A stretch of DNA of 64,000 nt, taken from Neoscytalidium dimidiatum (taxonomy: Eukaryota > Ascomycota > Dothideomycetes > Botryosphaeriales > Botryosphaeriaceae). The stretch covers positions 1,426,001-1,490,000 of the forward strand of contig CM074698.1 of NCBI GenBank assembly GCA_037367355.1, given 5' to 3'. Under the pieces are notes generated by a model. The model was not told where the DNA came from. It worked only from the letters and a program-made list of their open reading frames with translations, and searched no databases. Every line of letters starts with the position of its first letter. Position 1 is the first letter of the stretch. Both the position numbers and the translations under genes were made by a program. Below are positions 10,816 to 21,685 of the stretch, piece after piece.

Positions 10816-13428
10816 TCAGCGCTTGGTCTGATTCGTATCCATAGGCCCTTTCTCAGACGCCCTAAATTCGTTTCCGCCATCCTCCTCCATCTCCTTGCCA
10901 ACCTTCTCTCCAATATCTTCGTCGCTCTCCTCTTCAGTCGCTGGGCCCTCATAATCATCGGGCACAAGATAGTCGTTTTCCTCTTCCAACTGCCTCTGCC
11001 TTATCTCTTCCATCTCCCGAAGTCCCTGTGACAACATGTCACTCTTTTTCATCCTGCCGAGAATGGCTAATGAGAAGGGACTTAGACTAATCTTCTTTAA
11101 TTGCATCTGGCGAATTGTGTCAAGAGCTTTGTCGACGTCTTGCAGCCTCGCATAGCCCCTGACTAAAGAATTCCAAGTCACCTCGTTCGGCTCCGCTCCA
11201 TACGCGCTCGCCGTTTGCATGACACGCTCCGCAGCTTCGGGCAGCTTATGCCTCATGAACGCATTGACCAGGATGTCCCAGGTGTGCTTCGTCGTGAGTG
11301 GAACAGAATGAATACGTCTGTCTGTCATTTGACGCAAGACCTCCGGTATCAGCTGAATGGTAACGGCGTTCTGGCCCATGGCAAGAAGGAAAGCATTGTA
11401 GAAGTAGTTGATGTCGCCGAGTTGGGGTAGGAAAGGATCCTCCAGATTCTCGATCCGATGGCGGAAAGTTCTGTAGAGACGAACCACTCCTTCAGGGTCT
11501 CTTGGTGACACGAGCTCGAGGTACGCACCCATTACTATGCCAATGGCCGGATACGGTGGTGTCATGTGCAGCCCGTCCGACCCTGTGACCTTGCCGAAAA
11601 AACGAGCGGGAATGCCCAATTTGACCAGCGGCGATGGATCAAAATATTCAAGGTAAGTCTTTGCCAGATCGGCAAACGCGCGTTCGGTGCAGGCTGGTTC
11701 GTAATGCTTCAGATAGATACAGTGAAGTATGTCGGTTGCTACGACCTCCGGTCTTTTGAGCTTTGGCAATGCTTGTCTCGCTTCTCTGATAATGTTTGTA
11801 AGGACATCCACATTGCCACCATCCTTCAAGCCCTTTAGTAGGACAGTGAAGGTGTAATCATTTGGCTCAACCTCTTTCTCTCGCAGCAGATGAAATATGT
11901 CTAGCGCCGTTTGTACATCACCGTGGTCAACTGCGTTGTGCATAAAAATGGTGTAGAGGTAAATGTTGAGAGGTACGCCCATCTGGATAAAGCTCGATAA
12001 AATGTGGATGCTGGCATGATATGCTTCCGCCTTAGTCGCGCTGCTTCGAAGCACCTGTGCGCAGGTCGCTAAGAAAGCCCAGTGGGTTGGAGGTGCGCCG
12101 AGTTCAATTGGCCTTTTCAAAGCTTCAAGGGCCTTTTCGTATTGCCCATGTCTACCGAAGAAATAGGCGAGATGATAAAAAGTATGCCAGGAGGGCCTGA
12201 AGCCGTGTTGGCGCAGGAGGTCCCAGAGCTTGAGTCCTTCATCAAGCGTGCTGTGCACCAGACTCAGGTGAACGAATTTCTGTGATAATGTGCGGCCAAG
12301 ACACGGGTTTTGTTCCAGAAGAAATGCAAGGGTGCGGAGGAAACCGGCAGGTAATGAGCTGTTACCGACTTCCACATTCTGGAGATATTTGCTTATTAAG
12401 TGCTCCAATATGTCTGCTACAATATAGCTGGGTGCTTTTGGCCCTCTTCCGGTAGCCTCTAGGACAGGTAAGACGGCGTTTTGATCATGATAGAGCAGCC
12501 ATAGTAACATTTCACACCAGACATTTCTCTTTCCTTCTGGAGAGTAGTTGCTGCGAATGTTGGTAATCCAAATGCCTCTGATGGAGTTAACCTCAGAGCC
12601 GTGGCGGAGCAGCGACTTTACTACCTGTTCTGTAAGAGCGTTGACCTCGAGGTGAGATGTGCGCAGTTCCATTGGTAACCTGACATCATAGATCGCATTT
12701 AGTCGGGCGAACTTCTTGATCCACCATGAGTCCTGCCGCGGAATATCATCCAGGGAAGGGAAAGAGGAAGCTCTCTCAAGTAGTTCCTCCACGTCTTTAG
12801 CATGCGGGATCCTCTGAGAGCTGAACAAGAACTCGTAGCGGCGTAAAGCTCTAAACTCCGGGTTCATGACGTGAATGCTCTGGTTACTGTCTGTTGTGGG
12901 TGTTCCACCCGGTTGTGCCCCCAACATCATCTTCTCCTCGTCTTCCTCGACCAGGTAGTCATCGTCGGAAGTTGAATATGCACGGTGTGTGTGACGTTGA
13001 GAAAAGGCCCACATATTCGAGTAGTGTGATCCAAGATTTGGCCGTGAGAAACTTGACCTTGTGGCAAGAGTTGGCTGGAACCTGGTGGGAGCACTGTTGC
13101 GAAAGCCTCGAGTTTCTATGCTCCTGCCATCGCGGCAGCACGTTTGCTGGCACAGGTGCAACGATCCCGTGCGATTGGGGACCCTAGCTCCATCATTTGC
13201 TTGTTTCCTTGCTCTTGAACTTCTGTGGGTTTGTTTTCCCACAATCTTTGCCCTCAGGTTTATGTTGCGGAGTCCTCGTCTATCGGTAGCGATGTCGGTG
13301 GTCATCCATCTCCGCATGTATCTCGTTGGAGCGGCGCATTCGAAGGCAGGCGGGGCAAGTAAAGGCAGCACGGATGGTAGGTTGCCTCTGAAAGACACCG
13401 CATTATGGGCGATCAGTCTGCTGGGCAT
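10816..13428 (-). CDS. Mitochondrial pentatricopeptide repeat (PPR) protein
   Basis: Single-exon gene of 870 residues. The first 70 residues are rich in Arg, Ser and Ala with few acids, as expected of a mitochondrial presequence. From about residue 395 onward there are helix-turn-helix PPR units: one around 400-460, one around 487-560 with the signature EPNDYTFTVLLKGL, and one around 715-800 containing TWDILVNAF and PNEVTWNSLVRGYAR. The C-terminus is acidic with many Glu and Asp. PPR proteins of this size bind organellar RNA and act in processing, stability or translation of mitochondrial transcripts; the specific target cannot be told from sequence. The gene is divergent from cwf18, with 364 bp between start codons. 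The start is the first ATG of the long frame and directly precedes the basic presequence. Confidence 0.9.
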   Translation of the reverse strand: MPSRLIAHNAVSFRGNLPSVLPLLAPPAFECAAPTRYMRRWMTTDIATDRRGLRNINLRAKIVGKQTHRSSRARKQANDGARVPNRTGSLHLCQQTCCRDGRSIETRGFRNSAPTRFQPTLATRSSFSRPNLGSHYSNMWAFSQRHTHRAYSTSDDDYLVEEDEEKMMLGAQPGGTPTTDSNQSIHVMNPEFRALRRYEFLFSSQRIPHAKDVEELLERASSFPSLDDIPRQDSWWIKKFARLNAIYDVRLPMELRTSHLEVNALTEQVVKSLLRHGSEVNSIRGIWITNIRSNYSPEGKRNVWCEMLLWLLYHDQNAVLPVLEATGRGPKAPSYIVADILEHLISKYLQNVEVGNSSLPAGFLRTLAFLLEQNPCLGRTLSQKFVHLSLVHSTLDEGLKLWDLLRQHGFRPSWHTFYHLAYFFGRHGQYEKALEALKRPIELGAPPTHWAFLATCAQVLRSSATKAEAYHASIHILSSFIQMGVPLNIYLYTIFMHNAVDHGDVQTALDIFHLLREKEVEPNDYTFTVLLKGLKDGGNVDVLTNIIREARQALPKLKRPEVVATDILHCIYLKHYEPACTERAFADLAKTYLEYFDPSPLVKLGIPARFFGKVTGSDGLHMTPPYPAIGIVMGAYLELVSPRDPEGVVRLYRTFRHRIENLEDPFLPQLGDINYFYNAFLLAMGQNAVTIQLIPEVLRQMTDRRIHSVPLTTKHTWDILVNAFMRHKLPEAAERVMQTASAYGAEPNEVTWNSLVRGYARLQDVDKALDTIRQMQLKKISLSPFSLAILGRMKKSDMLSQGLREMEEIRQRQLEEENDYLVPDDYEGPATEEESDEDIGEKVGKEMEEDGGNEFRASEKGPMDTNQTKR

Positions 13429-13792
13429 GGGGCGCGCGTCATCTGCCCATCGTTTGGAGGAGGGGTTGTGGAGTGTAGAAGCTCGAGCGAAGCGCGCGGC
13501 GATCCGAAATTTTGGAGCTTAGTCCTCGTCACTCCTCCGCCGCCCGCATCATCTCTGCCGCCCACTGACCGCATCTGCCCGCCAACTCCCCGATCCGCAA
13601 TTCCCCTCTTGCTTATCTCTGACGAGGCCAGAACCATCATACTAGCGCAACTGCCACTCGGCAACTCTAGGGGTCTCAAGCTCCTAAGCACCACTACCCA
13701 TCGCTAGCCTACACTCGTCCGCCTATCCTCTAGACCGGGAGAAGCACCCCGAGCAACAAATTTCACTCGACTAGCGAACTTGCGTCCCAAGC
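13429..13792. promoter_or_regulatory. Bidirectional intergenic promoter between PPR gene and cwf18
   Basis: 364 bp separate the two divergent start codons. The sequence is pyrimidine-rich on the plus strand (CCTCCGCCGCCC, CACTCCTCCG), which is common just upstream of fungal start codons. No TATA box stands out. Confidence 0.6.
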
Positions 13793-14434
13793 ATGTCTTC
13801 GCATGCCTCCCTCAGCGCTGCCGCGGATGAGCGCAAAGCCCGCCTCGCCAAGCTCAAGTCGCTCAAGCGCAAGGCGCCCGACGAACCGCAAGATATCGAG
13901 ACCGACGCTACCACAGCCCAGCAAGAAGACCGCGGCCAATCCTCCACCCCCGATGTTTCTAGACTCTATCTCTCTGGTCGTAACTTCGACGCCGAAACGA
14001 AAGGCCCCAAGCTAGGCTTCGAGGCCAACCCGGCCGAGGGCCAGGTAACGCTGGAGGCGAAAGCCGCCGAGCTAGCGGAGCGCACAAAGGCGGAGGCCGA
14101 GGCTGATGAAGCTGGCGATAAGCCCTTGGATTTATTCAAGCTACAGCCCAAGAAGCCCAACTGGGACCTGAAGCGCGATCTGGACCGCAAACTGGAAGTG
14201 CTGAACGTACGTACCGAGAACGCCATTGCACGGTTGGTGAAGGAGAGGATCGAAAAGGCCCAGAAGGAGGCGAGGAAAAGAGCCGGTGCGGGCGCCGGTG
14301 AGGTTGAGGCCGCTGATAGGGAAGGCGAGGCCGTTGGTATGGAAGGTGCTATGCTAGTTGAAGCGATGCGCGAGCGAGAAAGAGAGGATGAGGCCGACAG
14401 AGAGAGAGAAAAAGAGGACGAAGAGCTGGTGTGA
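13793..14434 (+). CDS. cwf18: Cwf18/CCDC12-family pre-mRNA splicing factor
   Basis: Intronless, 213 residues. The family hallmarks are visible in order: an N-terminal basic helix starting ERKARLAKLKSLKRK (13-27), the block YLSGRNFDAETKG (59-71), the motif LDLFKLQPKKPNWDLKRDL (112-130), and a following helix RKLEVLNVRTENAIARLVKERI (132-153). The C-terminal 60 residues are a Glu/Arg-rich tail. Cwf18 proteins are small NTC/Prp19-associated subunits of the activated spliceosome in the nucleus. The length is slightly above the usual 150-200 because of the charged tail. The start is the first ATG and begins the conserved N-terminal helix. Confidence 0.93.
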   Translation: MSSHASLSAAADERKARLAKLKSLKRKAPDEPQDIETDATTAQQEDRGQSSTPDVSRLYLSGRNFDAETKGPKLGFEANPAEGQVTLEAKAAELAERTKAEAEADEAGDKPLDLFKLQPKKPNWDLKRDLDRKLEVLNVRTENAIARLVKERIEKAQKEARKRAGAGAGEVEAADREGEAVGMEGAMLVEAMREREREDEADREREKEDEELV

Positions 14435-15396
14435 TCTCAGATCGTAAGGGGAGGAAAATCAAGCCTCCATAGCGTTGTGGCGCGATCCAGCGGCCCTGAT
14501 GGGCTCTTTGGGTAGACTTGATCATGCAAGGCCGGCTGAAAATATGGAACCATGGGCCTTTTAAGAGATGTCTGCCGGTATGCTACCACATCTCGCCAAG
14601 CACAGTTCATTGGGCCTTCTGCATAGACCTCTGTGTAAGACGCAGATGCGGGTTTGGGCCGCACAATATCTTGCATGCATGTTTAAAAGGATTCGCGTCT
14701 GCAGATATCTTTGATACGCGGTTCTTGGTTGCCTTGCGGACTAGGCGAACGTGGGAAACGGGAATACGGCGTGGATACTGCAAGGACTTACGTTGTGTAT
14801 GCCATCTTAGTGGCTGAGGTAGTGGAGGAATTGAGGTAATGCCAGCGATACAAGTTGAAGGAGAGCAAGCTTTCCGAGCCTTAGGCAAACCAGTAAAGGA
14901 AATTTAAGTCTACAGTAGTATCAAGTGCAATACTAAACCACTATTAGAAATCAACCTTCGCTGTACAATCGCGCATCTGAAGGTGATAGGTAGAATTTTG
15001 ATCACTTACTCACTTTTGTGGGTGAGCGATTGACGCAAAGTAAACCTAGGTTTCTCAAAAGTTTGTCTTCCTCGTTCTTCTTTTTTTTTAAAAAAAAAAA
15101 AAAAAAACGGAATGGACTACGGGTATCTACGAGAGGAACGAAATGGTTCTGTAACAACAAACCCCTTTCCCAGCCCCGATGAGAATCCTAGAAGCTAGCG
15201 CTTTTACTCAAGATCCTGTCTCCGTGAGGACAAACCAACCATCTGTTTTACTAAGTGCGCTTAATAGTCAATATCCACCCACGTGATCCTTCCTGGCCTC
15301 CATCATGCCATGTTCGACAAATTGACCTCGTGTTAGTAGCGATCAGAGGAGCGCTCTGGAGTATCAGAGCTCATTGACATCCTAGCTCAGCCTAGC
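14435..15396. other. Intergenic region between convergent cwf18 and the zinc-knuckle gene
   Basis: About 960 bp with no supported gene. It contains a T9A18 block at 15081-15107. It should hold the 3' UTRs of both neighbours. Confidence 0.6.
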
Positions 15397-16409
15397 TCAT
15401 CTTCCTCCCATATTCATTGCCTGCGTCATTGCCAATCGCTTGCTATAAGGGCTCAAACTCTTCTCTCGAAAGCTCTGGGACGGGGAAGCCGCGGTCTCTG
15501 GTGGTGGTCGGTGTGGTCTGTTCGGAGCTGCATTTCGCTCCCTTGATGGAGGAACAGCGCGTCTGCGCGGACTGCGCGAGCGAGGGCGTCGAGCCGGACT
15601 CAGGCGAGGAATTCTCGCACGCTGGCTGTACGGTGATATGGATCTCTCGAAGTCATGACTGCGACTCCCGCGGCGGCTTCTGCTTCTTGACATATCGTTG
15701 TGGTTTGACACGAAAGACCTGCTCCGAGGCCGACCACGCTGTTCAGGGCTGAACGAGCTTCGCCTTCGCCGAGTGTTACGCTCTTTAGCACGCGGTCTTG
15801 CGTCTCTGTCCGAGTAGTAAGAGCCAGCTGAAGAGCTTACAGACCGGCGCCTCCGCTTGCGATCATCACCGGCTGGTGAGTGTCTTGTACGCTTCGAAGG
15901 AGCATGTCGGTGTGGAGAAGGCGAGCGCGTTGGAGAGCGGTTGGTAGATATAGTCGAGACAGAAGAAGACGAGTAGGATGAGACGGAGCGAGAGCGCTTG
16001 CGCGGACGGGTCGACAGGTCATTGTCATCGCGGCTGTGTTTGCGGCCTCTCTCTTCGGCCTTCTTGGCCAACGTCTCGTCGGCGACGCCCCTCCTGGTAG
16101 ACTGTAAGCATGATTAATCTCGCACAAGCTTGGCCAATGTCGGCGTACTTGCGGAGGAGCTCGTTCGGGACGTCGCTCGTCAGCTGCGGTTTGAGCTTCG
16201 GATTGAAGAGCTGCTGCGTTCGGCTCGGCCGGCTCACGTACGGGCGCTCTTGAGCAGCGGCCTTGCATTCATAGCTATAGTGGCGTTCGGAGTCGTCAGC
16301 CGTTGTGATGAGCAGCGGGTCGGGGTCGCATATCTTTTTTCAGGCACTTCTGGCAAGTAGTGCTCGGAGTCGCCTTAGAGCGGCCGCCGTAGGCAGGACC
16401 GCGGTACAT
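15397..16409 (-). CDS. ZCCHC10-like zinc-knuckle protein with RS-rich tail
   Basis: My model joins 16409-16334, 16284-16149 and 16093-15397 (909 nt, 302 residues). The N-terminus carries a CCHC zinc knuckle with ligands Cys19, Cys22, His27 and Cys32, followed by ERPYVSRPSRTQQL, the conserved block after the knuckle in ZCCHC10-type proteins. Residues about 75-302 are Arg/Ser-rich with many SR, RS and SP dipeptides, pointing to a nuclear splicing-associated protein. The second intron (16148-16094, GTACGC...CAG, 55 nt) is canonical. The first (16333-16285, 49 nt) has ATATGC at the donor and AC at the acceptor with a GCTGAC branch-like site; there is no GT anywhere between the second Cys codon and the third ligand-bearing exon, and only AT-AC joining rebuilds the knuckle. 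ATG 16409 is the first start that leads into the knuckle. It is divergent from the R3H gene. Confidence 0.8.
16285..16333 (-). other. Candidate AT-AC intron in the zinc-knuckle gene
   Basis: On the minus strand the segment begins ATATGCGACC and ends CTCCGAAC. The sequence GCTGAC sits about 17 nt before the 3' end, like a fungal branch site. Removing it turns AAA AAA G + GC CAC into Lys-Lys-Gly-His and spaces the ligands as C-x2-C-x4-H-x4-C. The only other option with a recognisable border is a GC-AG intron ending at TATAG, and that deletes the His ligand. Confidence 0.6.
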
Positions 16410-17171
16410 GGCTGTTGGACGGCACTGCTGTTGCTGGATTGGCTTGGAGGAGAGGCGCGGACGAGGAGCGATGCAGGGCTGGGCCAGGGGGCCGGCGTTG
16501 TGGCATGCGGCTCACTCAGGCAGAATGACGACGCTGGGCGACGCGCGCGCGGGCAGCGGGCAGCGCAGCGGGCGAGGTGCTGCTGGCTGGCGGCCGGGCT
16601 GCGGCAGCGCAACGGTACGACGGCAGCTGGGCGGACGGAGCTCAAGGTTTTCCCGCTCCACAGCTGCCGCCCGACGAAGACGAAGAGCCCTCACCACACC
16701 AGCTTGGCCAACAGGCACCGCCATTCGCAGCTCTCCAGCAAAGCCCGCTGTCGACGCTCGCTCGGCCCATTTCCTCCGCCCACAGCTCCGCGCTCTTGCT
16801 GCGCGCTTCGTGCCGCCGTCCTGCTCCCGGGCTCCCGCGCCGGCGCTCCTGACTCCTCGAGCCTCGCCGACCAGAGGACCCACTCGCCGCAGCGTGCGCC
16901 CACTTCAACCGCCCTGTCGCACCGCAATGAAATCACCGCCAACCTGCTGATCCGACCACCAAATGCACCATGTCCAGCCTTATGGTCCTGGCTTTCACGA
17001 CTTTCCTTGAGCATTCCGGTTCCTGAGATCACTTGGCTTTCGACATTTTCCATTTCCCTTCGCTGGCGGGCCTGGCCTGGTGCGCGACACGCTCTCACGC
17101 CCCGGATTGCGATCACGGTCCCTCTGCATTCTACTGCCATCATACCCCGCATAAGAGCATAGCGAGAGAGA
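16410..17171. promoter_or_regulatory. Divergent upstream region of the zinc-knuckle and R3H genes
   Basis: 762 bp between the two divergent start codons, GC-rich. The long frames here are by-products of composition. The 150 bp before 17172 are pyrimidine-rich and probably form the R3H gene 5' UTR. Confidence 0.55.
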
Positions 17172-19964
17172 ATGTCCTCTCAAGGTCCCGCCGTCAGCGA
17201 GACCGCCAACCTGAGGCCCTCGTTTGCGAAGGTATGCTCTGCGCCTTTCTCTCGCCCCGCTCCTCTGCCCGCAACTCCGACTCGCGCGCTTCTCACTCAA
17301 TCGTACTGGGCATTTTCGTCCTTCCGCCCTCTGTCGTCTTCCTTTTTACCCCCCTTCACCGTCAATATGCGAGACGAAGCTGACAATGTGTAGGTTGCAG
17401 CTTCAGCTTACATGCCTCATAATTCCAAGGATGTCACTTCTGGCCCAAACACTGCGCAAGGCCAGCAGGTGCCTGTCATATTGCAGAAACCGTCAGACGG
17501 GCCGGAGACCCAGGTAGCTGATAATCGTGTTGAAAACGGAGAGAAAGAAGAACTCCGCAACCAGGAGCATGTCCCAGACACCAATGGCTCCAGCAAGGAT
17601 ACCCACGCGCAAAATGGCGTAAGCCCGGATTCCAATGCCGAAAACTCGGCCCATTCGGCAGGCGGTGCTGTGAAGCCGGTGGTTGCTGATGACGATGCAA
17701 CCCAAGTGTCTTCCTCCAACAGTTCGGCCAAGCCGCCGAGCGTGGACGGTAAAAGCGTCGCTTCTGGTACGACTTTCGCTCTCGATGAAAAGGAAAGCAT
17801 TCGCCCAGATGACAGTGCGAGCATCCGCGCTGGTGAGGAAGATCGAGAGGACGTCTTCTCGCCTCCAGGTTCCGTCGCCGCCGGATCACGAGTTGGATCC
17901 GACAATGGTATAGGCCGTGCCTTCCGTGACCAACTCAATGAGATTTCTGTTATGGGTGCTTCGTCCCAGCGCGGCATTGTTCCCGGACGCAATGTCCATA
18001 TGATGAGTAGTAGCGAAGCCGCTGCTGGGTCTGGACGTCCCGCCCCATTACCCCTCGGTGCCATCAAGGAGAATGATGGCGTTTCTCAGCCGCAGCCAGT
18101 ACCTGACGAAAAGCTTCTTGAAGCTTTACAATCTCCCCGAGACAGACTGTTCGTCCTCAAGCTGGAACAGGACGTGCTCGACTTTTTGAGAAACACAGGG
18201 TATGTTGACACTGCGTACCCATCATATTCGAGAAACTGATACACTCTCAAGCGAGAAAGAACTAGATGTCCCCAACTGCAATGCATTTTATCGAATGCTC
18301 GCACATCGATTTGCTGACTACTATCTTCTCGGCCATGTTGTCGACCCGGTCACCAGCGCCGTGAAGATCACGAAGACTCCTTACAGTCGCATGTGAGTGT
18401 CTTTCTCACGAACAGCGTGTTGTGTGCTGACTGTAGTAGGCCCCCACCACTATCTAGCCTTCCAAGTTCTTTATCATCTGGCCCTGAGACGCCTCCTATC
18501 ATTGTGCCTGCTCGAAAGATCATGCGCCGTGGAGAGAGCGGAGGCACTCCATCAGGAACTAATACAACGACCAACTCTGAAGGTCCATCAAAGACGACCT
18601 CAGAAGCGGGTGCGGATAGCGGGAGTGACGCTGGCCAAGGCCCTAGAAAGTTGACTAGGGAAGAACGTGAAGCCAAGTACAAAGAGGCTCGCCAACGTAT
18701 CTTCGGAAGTGCTGAAGACGGCGACCTTGGCGAGTCGGCTAACAACAGTGAGAGCAAGGACATGTCACGTTCGAGCTCTGCTGCAGGAAGGAAGAACAAG
18801 AAGAAGAACCGCAACAACGATGATGACGGCTTTGAAGCGAGGTCCCAATTCAGCCCATACTACCCTGGGCAGTATGGAGGTCCTGGATACTCGAGCGAAG
18901 CTCCGCCTATGTACTATGGACCGTTTACCAATGTGGTGCCTCCTTCGGCTTCCATGAACACCAACGGTTCGTCGCCCATGCCGTACAACAACGGTTATCC
19001 TGTCATGGTTCAACAGGATCCCCAGCAACAGTTTGCCTGGCAATACCAGCAGTTTGGTTCCCCCAACGGATCGATGAATGCTGCTCCTTATGGAGCTCCC
19101 ATGCCGGTGAACTACGACCTTGCTCAGGACTTCCAGCGAATGTCTTTCCAGCCCGGCAATGCATCGAACCAGACGCCCAAGATGTCCAACCCACCCTTGG
19201 CTGGGTTCCCGGACGGATACAGGCCTCAATCACAAGGCATGAACCAATCTTGGCAAATGCCTGGGCAGATTCCGTATCAATTTGCTCAGCAAAGCTATAG
19301 CGACCGACCGATGTCAGCGGGCCAGAACCCTTACCCGTATGGCCAGCTGCCTAACCCACAGTTTGGTAACAGTCGCAACCAGCATCCGCTCCCTGGAAGC
19401 TTCAACCGGCAGCAATTCAACCCACAAAGTCAGACATTCGTACCTAGTTTTCCCGGACCGGCCATGCGCGGGGGAGCAGGCTTTGGGATGCCGGGGCAAT
19501 CGCCGCAGATGGGTGTGGTAGCTCCGAATATGGTGAATTTTCCCAATTTCAACATGCCGCTGCACCAACAGCAGCCGCCTCGTCCCAACCAGCCAACGTC
19601 TCAGCCACATTTCAACCGACCGCCGCCTGGAAACGCAACATTTGTGAAGAACCAGGGCCAAGGTATGGCTCATCCTCTGCCGCAGCCAGTATCGGCGGCT
19701 CATAATCAGGGGCAGAGATCGGCTTCAGGCGGCAGTCAAAGTAGCATCGCGAAATGGGGAACGCCTTCGCACCTTCCGCCCAAACCTCCGCCCCCGGCCT
19801 CGATGCAACCGACACAGAAGTTCCCCAATGGTCCCCCTAACCGGGTCCCGTCTGGACCGCCCCCGCCCCCGCCGCCGCAGCAGAATCCCAATGGCACGTA
19901 CCCGATTCCAAGCATCATGGGCTCGGGGGGCGGTGCGGGCAACGGGGCTCGGGCTGCCAAGTAG
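17172..19964 (+). CDS. R3H-SUZ domain RNA-binding protein
   Basis: Four exons: 17172-17231, 17394-18199, 18252-18392 and 18437-19964 (2535 nt, 844 residues); all borders are GT-AG. The N-terminal third is low-complexity. The R3H region spans the exon 2-4 junctions: RDRLFVLKLEQDVLDFLRN, then NAFYRMLAHRFADYYLLGH and a TPYSR element. A SUZ motif follows: PARKIMRRGESG and later REEREAKYKEARQRIFG. The C-terminal half is Pro/Gln/Asn-rich, like prion-like RNA-granule proteins, and ends in a polyproline stretch. R3H-SUZ proteins bind single-stranded nucleic acid and are usually cytoplasmic mRNA-associated factors. The short first exon (20 codons) is chosen because its frame and GTATGC donor join cleanly to exon 2. 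A start inside exon 2 (17412) is the alternative. Confidence 0.88.
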
Positions 19965-20538
19965 ATGGCCACTTTCTGCTCTCTGAGCCCATCATCGCTC
20001 TGCATTTCCTCGGAGTTGGTTGATGTCCGTGAAGGGAGCTTGCTTCCAAAAGTCGTGACTTGGTTTTGTGTAAGGTGTGAGGTCTGCTTATTCCAAATTT
20101 CATGGTGAGGAGTCTAGATGTCGGCCTGGTATGTCGGCAATCACGGTCAATTAATGCATCTTCAAGGCGTAACGGCATGGATGGATAAATTTTCATAGGC
20201 CTGGATGATGTGCGTGGTTGGCGACAGTAAAAAGTTTGAGTGACGGTACGGGGTATTTCTCAGTCAGGGGCTGAACGAGGGAGTGTCTTAGGCTTCTTAA
20301 TTAGATAATTAACGACGGAGTTGTCATTCTGGCTAAAGGTGTGGCAGTGCATTTGTGCTCACGATTTGCTACAATTGGACGGTCATCGCGTGGTGTAGAA
20401 GACGGCAGCCCGTGAGGTTGTGGCCGGGCTAAGGCACGGCGGGCGTAGCGGCCACCTGCGCAATCGCCGCGACGTCGACGAGAAAAGCCGCGGGCCGCAT
20501 CCGAGCTTCAATTCTCTCTCATCGCGTCCACCACAGCC
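19965..20538. other. Intergenic, R3H gene 3' side and uL3m promoter
   Basis: 574 bp with no supported gene. AT-richer first half, GC-rich last 150 bp next to the uL3m start. Confidence 0.6.
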
Positions 20539-21685
20539 ATGCCGCCCAGACCGCAGCTCCTACTGGGGCAATTAGCTCTGCCTATATGGCCTCGGCCATT
20601 TGCCACGCCACTCAATGCCTCCTCGACGTCCCGCAACGCCGCCGCCTCCACCGCACCACGCCACCTCCACCAGCAACAAGTCCGTGGCATCAAATCCATC
20701 GTCAGCCACCCTTCACCCACCGACCGCTTCAACCGAGGGCCGAATCTGCCCGTTTTGAGCGCCGGCTCAGCGGCCGCGCTCGCGCGCAAGGAATACACGA
20801 CGCCGCTGCGAACGGGCGCGCTTGCCATCAAGAAAGGCATGACGGCGCTGTACGACGCGGACACCGGCGTGCGCACGCCATGCACCGTCCTGCAGCTCGA
20901 CCGCTGCCAGGTCGTCGCGCACAAGACGCGCGACCGCCACGGTTACTGGGCCGTCCAGCTGGGCGCCGGCTGGAAGCACCCCAGCAACGTGACGAGGCCG
21001 CTGCTCGGGCACTTCGCCGCGCAGGGCGTCAGCCCCAAGAGGTGGGTGCGAGAATTCCGCGTCAGGGACGAGAGAGGCCTCCTGGGCGTCGGGGAGGTCG
21101 TGGGCCCGGAGTGGTTCAAGGAGGGCCAGTTTGTTGATGCGAGAGCGGATAGCAGGGGCATGGGATTTGCCGGTGTAAGTCGAAACCTTTCCCTCGATGC
21201 TGCGGGTATGTTTGGCGGGCCCGAGTGCTGACGACGAGGGCTTTTTTCCTTTACGGCGTGACAGGGTATGAAGCGCTGGGGCTGGGGCGGTCAACCCGCC
21301 TCCCACGGTCAGTCACTCACCCACCGCACCATGGGCTCTGCCGGTGGTTCGCAGGGCTCCGGTTCGAGAGTGCTGCCTGGTAAACGCATGGCTGGCCGCA
21401 TGGGCGGCGAGCGCGTTACCGTGCAGAACCTCAAGGTACTCAAGGTCGATGCCGAGAACGGCATCGTTGTCGTGAACGGTATGTTGTCATCGCCGCGTAG
21501 GCACCAAGTTTTGACATCACTCGAAATTTTTGCGTATGCTGATTGCCATTCATGTAGGTGCTGTCGCTGGTCCTAAGGGCTGTGTCGTGCAGATCCAGGA
21601 CGCGATCAAGAAACCGTGGCCGGATGTTCCTGCTGTTACATCAACAAAGGCCACGAAACAGGCGGCAACGGCTGAGGCAGCATAA
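20539..21685 (+). CDS. MRPL9: Mitochondrial large-subunit ribosomal protein uL3m
   Basis: Three exons: 20539-21174, 21265-21478 and 21558-21685 (978 nt, 325 residues), with GTAAGT/ACAG and GTATGT/TAG introns. Residues 1-60 form a basic, acid-poor mitochondrial presequence. The body is ribosomal protein L3: GALAIKKGMTALYD, then the segment before GFAGGMKRWGWGGQPASHG spanning the first splice junction, then GSRVLPGKRMAGRMGGERVT and a last block NGAVAGPKGCVVQI across the second junction. uL3m sits near the peptidyl transferase centre of the mitochondrial ribosome. The yeast homologue is MRPL9. Length and motif order fit the family. Start at the first ATG, which opens the presequence. Confidence 0.95.

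Noticed and set aside
16305..17162. 285-codon plus-strand open frame
   Set aside because: Antisense to the zinc-knuckle gene's 5' end and its promoter; composition artefact.
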